A stretch of 64,000 nt of DNA from Hippopus hippopus (taxonomy: Eukaryota; Mollusca; Bivalvia; Cardiida; Cardiidae): the NCBI GenBank assembly GCA_946811185.2, contig OX328109.1, positions 39,602,129 through 39,666,128 of the forward strand, in the 5' to 3' direction. Both the position numbers and the translations under genes were made by a program. Numbering within the stretch: position 1 is the first letter of the stretch; every line of letters begins with the position of its first letter. This document shows positions 22,775-33,500 of the stretch, piece after piece. The notes under the pieces were generated by a model. The model made no database searches. It was not told the origin of the DNA and saw nothing but the letters and a program-made list of their open reading frames with translations.

Positions 22775-23440
22775 TAAACCCTTTACCACACAATCCCGAC
22801 TTTTAACCCTTTGCCAAACAATCCCTGGTTTTTACGACCCAGAGGAAGAAGCCTTCTGAAAACATTGTGGAAAAAGGAGAAAATGCTGGTAACCAGCATT
22901 TTCTCCTTTTCCCACAATGTTTTCTATTCTTCTAAAGTCAAGTTTCAGTTTTTGAGTCACATTTATTTTGTCGTCTGCAAATGCTTTCAATTTGGACAAG
23001 TCTAAAATTTTGTCGTTTGGTAAAGAGTTAAGGACCCTGAGAGAGAAAGATTTTTAAAACATTGTGAGAAAAGGAGAAAATACTGGTAACCAGCCACTCC
23101 TTTTATACTCTACTTTTTCCACAATGTTTTCTACCATCCCGAATTGAAATTTCAATCATTGAGCAACATTTACAAGTATTTTGTCGTCTGTAAATTCTTT
23201 CAATTTGGACGAGTCTAAAACTTTGTCGTTTATTAAAGAGTTATCCCTCTGCAAAACAGTCTCTTGGTTCAATCACCCTGAAGAAGAAGTCTTTTGAAAA
23301 CATTGTGAGGAAAAAAGGAGAAAATGCTGGTGACGTGTATTCTCACCTATATCTATATTGTTTAGCCTGTATAAAATACCAGTAAGTCCCATCATTTTAG
23401 CTACATTTGATGGATGTATCACTTGCAAATGCTTTCATTT
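22775..23440 (+). repeat. Chain of three HP-A copies
   Basis: A 28-bp left-end fragment (22775) is followed by a full copy at 22803-23030 with a perfect hairpin at 22856-22922. A second (23027-23245) and a third, decayed copy (23242-23440) follow in the same orientation. They share their junctions (GAGTTAAGGACC, GAGTTATCCCT), consistent with shared TTAA-like sites. Confidence 0.87.
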
Positions 23441-23449
23441 TTGAAATTG

Positions 23450-23525
23450 AACCATACTCTGGCAAACAGAGGTTCAATGCATCTCTGTTTGGCATGATAC
23501 CAAGCAAGTCAACTGCGAAAAGTTG
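23450..23525 (-). repeat. HP-C remnant
   Basis: Left end AACCATACTCTGGCAAACAG, the ACCAAGCAAGTC block, then GCGAAAAGTTGAGACC: an internally deleted minus-sense copy that abuts the tandem array. Confidence 0.65.
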
Positions 23526-24173
23526 AGACCGTGATAGTATTATAAGAATCAGTGTTGTGTTAAAATACGTCGTAGGATACTTTCATGTAACTAGCGCCGA
23601 AGTGCGGAATAAAGCAATGTTAAAACTTCACCGTAATGTGATAGGCTTAGATGAGTTGGAGAGATCAGACAGTCGTCAAAAAGTTTGAGCTTGAGACAAG
23701 ATTTTTGAGACTAGCTTATTTGTTAACATAAGTTCTAAGCTACCACCCCTATATGACTAGCACCGAAGTGCAGAATAAAGCCAGGTTAAAACTTCTCTGT
23801 AATGTGATAGGCTGAGATGAGTTAGAGAAATCAAACAGTCGTCAACACACTTGAGACCGTGGTAGCAGTTTATAAGAATAAATGTTGTGTTACAATACAT
23901 CGTAAAACACCTGTATGTGACTAACACCGAAGTGCGGAATAAGCCAGGTTAAAAACCTCTGCAATGTGATAGGCTGAGATAAGTTTGAGAGATCAGACAG
24001 TCTTCAACATGTTTGAGACTGTGGTAGCATTTCTGAGAATCGCTGTTGTGTTGAGGTAAGTTTAAGGCATCTTCATGTGATTAGTGTCGAAATGCGGAAC
24101 AAAGCCAGGCTAAAAATTCTCCGCAATGTGATAGGCTGAGATAAGTTGGAGAGATCAGACAGTCGTCAGCATG
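23523..24173 (-). repeat. ~162-bp tandem array derived from the SLC28 last exon
   Basis: Four units begin near 23523, 23688, 23851 and 24012; the fifth begins at about 24174, inside the coding part of the SLC28 terminal exon. Each carries a block like GAGACTGTGGTAGCATTT, an ACCGAAGTGCGGAATAAAGCC block and a GTGATAGGCTGAGAT..GAGATCAGACAGTCGTC block. The second unit is diverged over its first half. On the minus strand the unit at 24012 keeps the reading frame and TGA of the gene's last codons. The array lies immediately downstream of the stop codon and may be 3' UTR. Whether the exon seeded the array or was recruited from it cannot be told here. Confidence 0.85.
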
Positions 24174-24470
24174 ATTGAGACTGTGGTAGCATTTATAAGA
24201 CCTGCTGTTGTGCTGAAATTAGCCGTAACGTCTTCTGGACTGGACGGATCCTGGTATAATAATCCTGAAAAAAAGATGAAAATCAAAGTAATGACAGTAC
24301 TGAAAACATTGGGGAAGGTGAGGCAACATGCAATTCGCCATAGAAACAATAGAATTTTAGATGAGATTTTGTCTATTACTACAAGCTAGAGTAAACATAT
24401 CATTGTTCCAATCTATTATTAAAGCGTTTAAATTTTCCAACTTTGGGAATACATGTACTGTGAGTAAAAT

Positions 24471-24532
<62 letters not shown>

Positions 24533-27500
24533 CCCCTTTCACCCCCACTCCCCATCTTCTCTATATTAATTAACCCTTTACAACACTGTCCAGACTTTTA
24601 ACGACCCTGAGGAAGATGGCTTGAAGAAAAATCATTTTGAGAAAAGGAGAAAATTCTGGAGACCAGCATTTTCTCATTTTCCCACAATATTTTCTTTCCT
24701 ATTTAAGACAAAACTTATCATTTGAGTTTCATTTATTTTGTCGCCTGCAATGCTTTCAATTTGGTCCAGTCCAAAGTTTTGTTGTGCGCTAAAGAGTTAA
24801 GCGGACAATAAAGAAACAAGGAAAGCATGCAGCAATTTGCGTTTGATAAGCCTACCTGCAACACAAGCCGTCATGAAACATGCAATGTTTCCATTGATCA
24901 TCGCACGCAGAAGTAGTTTCGCGAACTTTGGTCTCATGTCTGGAGCGGCGGACGTGAGGCTGCCGAGATTTATACCCAGAGCTGCGATACTCCCAAACCC
25001 ACACAGTATATAGGTACTTAACACGGCCGATTTGTTCTGGAATTAGTAAAACAAAATTGAGTCATGCTCTGTGAAAAGGGGGCTTATAAACTCTGCGAAA
25101 AGTATCGACCAAGGTCAGCCTGCGCAGTCCGCGCAGGCTGACCTGGGCCGAAACTTTTCGATATTGGTCAAATTTCTACATGTCAAAGGACCAGTGCACC
25201 TCCTAATTCAGTTTTTTATTATACAAAATGGTTTATATGGATCCATAATTATATGTTGACTTGATAGGTATCGTGTATGACGGAGATGCATTAAGCCCCC
25301 TTTTGCCAGAACATGGCTCGATTTCATATTACCTCCTATCCCAAAATGAATAAGTATTATAGATCATGTTTATTGTTTCAGTCGTTTTCCTTTTGTTGTT
25401 GTTGTTCGTATTTTTTACAATCTTTCTTTAAAAGAAAACAGCCTCAGTTCTTATGTGAAAAAAAAAATGTAATCCAACGATTAGAAACGATTTTACACCT
25501 TTCCTCTTTAATACTGTCTTTCCGTCTATGTTTTCTCTATGCCTTTACTGTCCATCTGTATGTTTGTCGTTCTCTCTCTCTCCGTCCGTCGCTACGTCCG
25601 TCTATCCGTTTGTCTGTTTCTCAGTTTGTCCGTTTCTCAGTCTGTCTATGTGTCCGTCTCTGCCTCTCTCTGTCTCTCTCTCTCTCTCTCTTTCTCTCTG
25701 CCTCTCTCTCTCTCTGTTTTAATCAAGTTCTAGGCTATAAAACATACCGAAATATCCCCAGCTTTCACCATGGCCCCGAGGTCAGCGTATGCCAAAAACT
25801 CATTTAAGAATATTTTCTTCCCTATAAGAACACCTACTGTACCAGTTTCCGACCACGGTATTCCAATAGCTGCTGCTATAGGTCTGAACACATAGGAACA
25901 TATCAACTGCGGGAGAGAGAAAATGTATGTTATCCAAATCCTCAGGTTGCTAAGCGCGACTCAAGGACCTTTGCGGACAGTGTAGATCAAGATCAGACTG
26001 CACAAAACGTGCAGTCTGATCTTGGATCTACACTGTCCGTTAAGGAGATATTTTCCCCAAAAAATACCTTTGAAATAGCAATATTTGTTCTTTTACTATC
26101 GGCTTTAAAGTTTCATTTCGCTTATCTAGCAGGTTAAGAGTTATTATATAAACTCGATCCTTTTTCGAAAATAGAATCCACTGAGACTCAGAAAGATTTT
26201 TGTCTCATAGGCTGGACTAAACAAGCGGACGGAATAGATCAAGATCAGACTGCACGTTCTGTGCAGTCTGATCTTGATCTATGCCGTCCGCAAAAGTCCC
26301 TGTTTTCGCCTATGGCGCCGAATGGTTAACAGCAAAGTTCCGAAAATACTAAGCTAAATAGTATCAAGAAATGAGATCTACGTATGAAAAAAAAAAATTG
26401 ACAAGAAGATATCGTTTATTCAAATACCAGTGAGACTCAAAGAACAGTTAAACAATTGCATCTATGTGTATTATTTATCGAAATATGACTTGAAATTCCA
26501 GTGTCTTAAAGGACTGAATATTTAACAATTATGAGTTTTGTAAGCCATCATAGTGTATTATTCTTTTTATTTTCCCTAGATAAACGTTTTGCGATAATTT
26601 TGGATGTCTGTTGCCACACTATTTTTCATATCTAGAGAGATCGCAGGTCGAGCGAGATTTAAAATTTTCCATCGCAGCTCGAAGCAAATCTAGGAAAGTT
26701 ATTACAACTTAATATTCCGTAAGGAATATCTTGTTCAACTGAAGATGCTTCGCAGACTAATTGTAATATATTTCTTCAAAGCGAAGGTTAAAAACACGTT
26801 AACGATCAATGGCAATTCCAACAGCTTTTGCTGACGATGTAGATCAAGATCAAATCGCGTAGAACGTGCAGTCTGATCTTGGATCAATACTGACCGCTTT
26901 CTAATGCTGAACCATTGCCTAATTCATCTTAAACTGCGGTTAGATTAAACCTTAAAAAAGTCCAATTGATCTAGCGGGCAGCAAAACAGTTGCCAAGCAT
27001 CACACAGTCCCGTATTTTAATGACCCCAAGAAAGAAAGATTTTGAAAACAATGAGTGAAAAGGAGAAAATGCTAGGAAATTACGTCAAAGAACTTCAGCT
27101 CACTTGTATCAATTTTGAAGTTGGTATGGATCTACAAATGCTATCGAATTAGACGAGTAAAGAATTTGTTGTTTGGGAAAGGATTTACTTGCATACATTT
27201 TCTTGATCAGAGCTGAACATGAAGTTGATTGATTGATTTATTTTAACGGCGTTTTCAATACTATTTCAGTTATATTGCGGCGGCTAGTGCACCTATCCAT
27301 GCTTTCCTGGAGTTTCGTTTACCGGTACTTCGCACAATATTCTTTCCAAGCCCCTGCCTGCTTTCCTACATAACCATTGTCGAAACAATGGTCAACGATG
27401 AGATAGGAATAATCCTGTCGCAATCACTATCATCAATCCTCAGGGAGAGATTTGCCGAGCCGGGTATCGAACCAGCGACCTCCTATTCTCAAGTCCTGTA

Positions 27501-30500
27501 TGCTACCGACTGAGCTACCTGGGCTCGGCAAATTTACAAGTACTGTTAACTTACTTGAAAACTAAGTTGTGGACAGTTGACTCGATCGCCAAAGTACGAC
27601 AACGTCGCATCTAGAAAACCAAACACCGCAATAAAAGCTATAAGGTTGACAACCACGAACGCAACCAGTTTAACAGCTACTGTGGCACCCGCAGACAGAG
27701 CTTCGATAAGGTTGGACTCCTGTCTGAAACAACACAAGATAATGGTACATGTATCTACAACGGATGTAATTTTGTGCCAATGGTATACCTGAAAGAAATT
27801 TTATAGGGCGAATTAAAATATTTCAGGCATGCTCTGGCAAAAGGGGGCTTAATGCATCTTAATGCAAATTGTTAACTTTTGCAATGTTGTATTTTGTATG
27901 TTAAGGTGATGGCCTCTATGTACATTGTAATTGGATTGAATTGAATATCCGTGAAGCATGTTACCAAGCAAGTCATCACATGATCATGGATCAATAAAAT
28001 GCATTTTGTCTAACAACCGACAGAATCATGAGGCAAACTGGTCCTTGGACATACAGAAAATTGGATTATAGCGAAAAGTTTCAGCCCCGGTCAGCCTGCG
28101 CAGAGTGCACAGGCTGACCTGGGTCGATACTTTCCGCAGATGCATTAAGCCCTCTTTCCACAAAGCATGGCTCATTCATTGTTTGCTCCTTTTCCCACAA
28201 TGTTTTCTGAATCTGTCAATTGCAGAGGCCTTAAAAGTCGCTATTGTTCTCTAACGGGGAGTGAGGGGAAAATTAATACAAGCTGTTTCATGTCTTACCC
28301 GGAGGGCAGTTTGATAGCTTTCTGAGTTTTGAGTTTGGACACTTCGGTTTCCGGAAATGAAATTTTGGCCACGGCAAGAGCAGCAGGTGCAGACATGAAG
28401 GAGGCAGAGATCACGTGTTCAGCTGGAACCTAAAAATAAAAGAATTTGATGTACAACGATAGTCATATTTTTTATGTAGGCAAATGAAGCATAGTCACTA
28501 CAGTGCTGTCTGTTGATATCTTACCCCTTACTAGAAAAAAATCATATTTTGATCATTTCTTAATTACTTGTGTCTGGCATCGACAACATTTTTTTCCAAA
28601 TTTTTTTCACGGTATCGCAAGTCAACCAGGAAGTACACGTAAAGTTTCTACTCGTTCATGTCATATCCAAGATGGCGCTGATACTCTGTATAGAGTCGCA
28701 CCAATGCGAGACTGCTTCAAAAATAGTCCCATATAAAATTTTGTAGTAGCACTTTCGTTGCACTGTTTCATGGAGCTGATAAGGCCAAGTGATATATAAT
28801 TTAGATTTGCTTCAAATCTAGGCAGTGGGGGACCATTTAGACTGTTTTTATTGTATATTGACTGGACTATTTTGTGTCAATGGAGGAATAAAAAATTAGG
28901 GTCATGGCCGTGAACTGGTGTTTTTGAGAGGACAAATTATAGGGTGCCAGTGATGTGACACCATACATGTAACTAGTAAAACTTTATATCAAACAACAAG
29001 ATTTAGCCCTGGTCCAAAATGAAAGGTTTTGCAGACTACAAATAAAGTGTGACTCATATGAACAGATTTGCAAGAAAGTGGTACTAAACAAAATGTTTAA
29101 ATAGAAGAAAATGCTACATGAGCAGATGTAATTAATACACTTCTTGTCTTATCATAGGGTCCTGCGTGGTTCAATGGTAAAGTGTAGGACTCGTGACCTA
29201 GAGGTCCGGGGTTCGAGCCTCACTGGATCAACTGTGCCTCTCATGGGAGCGTCCTTGGGCAAGACACTTCAGAGCCCCAGCATGATACTGGTGAAACACA
29301 GGAAATACGTGAATATGCGAGCTGTCGCCGTGATATGACTGAAATGATTTTTAAAGCAGCGTAAAACATCAATCAATAAATCAATCAACCAACCCATCAT
29401 TGTCTTATCTTACCCCAAACTCTACATAAGCCCCGATAATTGTCCCGGCAACTGTAGCAAAGCCACTTGTCATTATGGCGTGGAGTTCAGAATCTGTTAA
29501 CTTGTCCCAGAAAGGCTTCAGGGCAACGCTGGATTCCACCTAAAGGGAGGTAATAAAGATTTAACCCAACACCTTTTGAAACAAGTTTATATCAGATGTC
29601 TTCGAAAACACCTTAGTAAACGGAGACTCATTAAGAATATTTCATACTCAAACGAAAGTGAAAGCATTGTAGCAAAAGGAAAAATTGCTCCTTACGAGCA
29701 ATTTTTCCTTTCTCCACAATGCTTTCAAAATGTGTCTGCTGCAAGACATAGGAAGAAGTCTTGCAGGATTTGTGTTGAAGGAAATAAATGAAGGTGTCTG
29801 TTTGTGTCCTTGTTTCAGGTTTAACAGTTTTGTACAGTTCCCAATTAAACTTTCCTTTACCGAATGCTTTCCAATTATGCAAATGAGCAATGCTAGTATA
29901 GAGTGTTCCGATATAGATAAAAAGTTGAGGCTTGTACAAATTTGTTTTTAGTGCCAGGTGCGTAAGTCTGCTGTCTGCGCTACACTACCAAGACTATGTC
30001 ATCATCTTTGACATGTTTGGTATTTAACCTTTGCATTTGTTATCGCCGTTGATCACGAGAACATCTTAGACAGTATGCATAGCTGTAATATAAATGGGTT
30101 AAGTTAACAAAAGCTGAGACAAATGATATACGTACCTGCCCAATGAAAATATGTGCGGCCGTGGCAAAGGACTCGATAGGTGTCGCATTGATAAAGAACT
30201 GTAGAACTATTGCAATACTTTTGATAAGCGCCTGCATGGCCCCAAGGTAGTACAGTATTGACACGAAAGCACTGAAGAATATAACCGTCGGCAGGATCTG
30301 TAAAATAAAACAAGTATTATGGCGCCATCCGAGCATTTTCTTTGTTGATTGATGATTGATTGAAAATACATTGAAAACGTAGTACAAAACTTTCAACAAC
30401 GCAGATAGACTTAAAGTATCTGGCGTGATTTTTTTTTCAGCAACGTGACTCTTTTGTCGTTTGTTTTCCAAGTGTTTGTTTGTTCTAATCAATACTGCGA

Positions 30501-33500
30501 CAAGCAATTGGCATTATTTTTTGATAAAGCTGCATTTTCAGGCGACGGTGTTGAAGGTGGACAACAAAATCTGTCAGACAAATGTACGCCTTTCATCGGT
30601 AGAGGGGGAAAGAGCATGCAAACATTTACCTGAAACACGACAGGATGATCTGTATATTTCTCTCCAAATACGAACTCACTACCTATGTCTGTGTAGCTAA
30701 GCAGGACGGTGATCTGCTTTCCTAGCCATCGACACGCCTCGTATCCTGGCCACCACCGTAGTATCAATAAACCTAAGGAGAACTGTAAGATTATTCCCCA
30801 TATCACCATCGTCCAGTTAATCTGAAAAGGAATGTTCACTGTAGATTAGCTGCACGAAACCCTACTTCTTTGATATTGGAACAGTCCTATTTTGATGCAT
30901 TATTAATTGCATACTGCATAGATCTTTGCTCTTGTATGCAGACCATTCAAACATGTGTCGTGTGTATCATTTTCTTCTCTTCTCTTATTTCTCAAAGAAC
31001 GGTATTCATTCCCACGGCAATAATGCGTCTGTAACATGCATGTGTAGTTGGATAAAATTTTGTCTTGCAAAAAGTAAAATTTTCCTTGATGATTCCATTG
31101 TTTTTATTTAATATCTCTGCAACAATCGGTACATTTGCTATTTAGCGTGAATGACTAATTGTAGACCAAATAATGTTCTGAACAGGCCACTGTTTTTCAT
31201 AATGTGTGTTTATGTGTGGACTTCACTTACGATGTAAGCATTACAAATGTAACATAAAGACTATAAGACTAATCAAAAACTATTCAACAATATTTTCAAA
31301 ATTTTGAGGTAAAACTGGTTGCAGTTGTTGTATATGTCCGTCACGATTGATACTAACTTGAACAAATTATGGCCTGCAACACGCGAAAAGGGGCATTCAG
31401 ACATTTGTGTAAAGCGTCGTCTCGGATCAGCCTACGCAGTCCGCGCAGGCTGATCCGAGACGACACTTTCCGTTTTTAGGTTATTTTCTGTTTTGCGCAA
31501 GTCTACTGTAGGATGAAATCCAGTGTAGTCGTAAAGTGCCGTCTCGGATTAGCCTGCGCGGACTGTGCAGGCTGATCCGAGAAGACACTTTACGCAAATG
31601 TCCGAATGCCCCTTTTCGCCTGTTGCAGACCTTATATGAACCATGCTTTCTGAAAAGGGGGCTTAAAGCATCTGCAAAAAGTATCGACCCAGTTCAGCCT
31701 GCGGAGTCTGTGCAGGCTGACCTGGGCCGATACTTTTTCATTTTGGTAAATTTTCTGCCGATCAAAGGACAAGTTTACCAAATAGATCTGTGCGTTGTTC
31801 TATAAATTGATTTTATGGATCCATAATTACATGTATGTGTATGACTTACTTGGTATAATGTATCACGGAAATGCATTTAATCCCCTTTTGCCACAGCATG
31901 GCTTATATATCAATGATAGTTTATAGAATTAACAGATAATGGATAAAAATACCTTTATGGGAAATATCTGGGAGCAAAGAATGGACAATATATAACCACG
32001 TGCTGAGAACCCACTAAGAAATAACCAATTGTTCAGATTTTTTAGTGTATACAGGATACTTAACAACTTAATTAGTTATGCTCCGTAGAGAGGTGGTTTA
32101 ATAGTTCTACAAAAAGTTTCGACCAAGGTCAGCCTGCGCGGACTGCGCAGGCTGACCTTGGTTGAAACTTTTTGCCACTTGTAAATTTTCTGTACGTCAA
32201 ACGACCATTCTAACTTTCGGTTTAGCCGCTGTTTTCTGTACGAAAAATGGAACAATTTTATGCAACGACTTGCATGGTATATAGCATTACGAAGATGTAT
32301 TAAGCCCCCATCCCAGAGCGCTATCTAGTAATGTTTTCATTATAACCAGCAGGAAATTGATAGAATAAATACCTTTGTAGGGTTTTTGGAGCAGAAAATG
32401 GTCAATATAACAAGAGCAGCCAGTCCACCAAGAGGTAACCATCTGTTCCAATCGTCCCAAATGTCGATGATAAGAAACACTGCAATCCCTATGACAACCG
32501 CTATTGTAGATAATCTGGAAAGGTATTCAAAATACCGAAAATACTGACTGCTAAACTGAAAGGGGCCTATGTAGTTTTTATCTGGTATAGCCTATCAAAA
32601 TGTCTTGCAAAATGCCATATACTGGTACGTATTTTTCTATGCAATCGTATAAATTGTATGGTTACAATCAATCAATAGAAGTAATTTTAGACATTTAAAA
32701 TAACGGGATGGTCGTTTAGCAATTGATAACTTCGTCTGTTTTATTACATCAGATATGAAGTCATCGTACCTATTTGAATACGATTCCTCATAATCGACGC
32801 GTGTTACTGATCATGTGAAAGACAGACAGACAGACAGGTATTAGTGACAGGATTACATGTACATGTAAAACTGTATGACTTAATGCATGTGATGAAATGA
32901 TCTAAAGCTATTGTCATATGATTACCATTATTAACGTCTACTTTCACAACAATTATTGTTATTATTATTATCATCATTATTATTATTATTATTCGTCACT
33001 GTCATTGTCAGAATATGTTGCGAGACGTTCGACGTTAATTGACCGTGGAGATGTAGAAGTCTTGCCGCTTTACCAAACGACAATATTTGGACTAGACCAA
33101 ATTGATGAAAACATTTACAGACGATAATTAAATAGAGCTCAAATGATGATTTCTATCTATGAAAGAGTAGAAAACATTGTGGAAAAAGGAGAAAATGCTG
33201 GTAACCAGCATTTTCTCCTTTTTCCACAATGTTTTCAAAAGCCTTCTCTTTCAGGTTCGTCAAAATTCGGGACTGTGTGGTAAAGGATTAAAGCGAGTCA
33301 ATCGTGTAAAATTTATGTTTTATTCAATGCATACATAGGTCGAAAGTATTTGCACTTACCGGCGTATCCATACTGCTACAATCTTTCTTGGCCACAACGA
33401 TTTTCCCGCAATTTTCCTAACCCGTCTGACAAGTTTCGACAATTTTCCTCTGGTCAGCTGGTTCACCAAATACAACGTGACACAAGGCGCTAGTATACAA

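Noticed and set aside
22803..23440. CRISPR-like array
   Set aside because: The spaced palindromic repeats are whole ~220-bp MITEs sharing ends in a eukaryotic genome; there are no short regular repeats or spacers.
25313..25807. 164-codon plus-strand ORF
   Set aside because: It runs through a CT/CTGT microsatellite and the antisense of SLC28 exon 8; composition is Ser/Leu/Val from the repeat.
28660..28690. YY1-like CCAAGATGGCGCTG motif as a promoter
   Set aside because: A single motif inside SLC28 intron 5 without other promoter signs.
30040..30507. 155-codon single ORF as a separate gene
   Set aside because: Only 30136-30297 of it is coding, as SLC28 exon 4; the rest is open intron.
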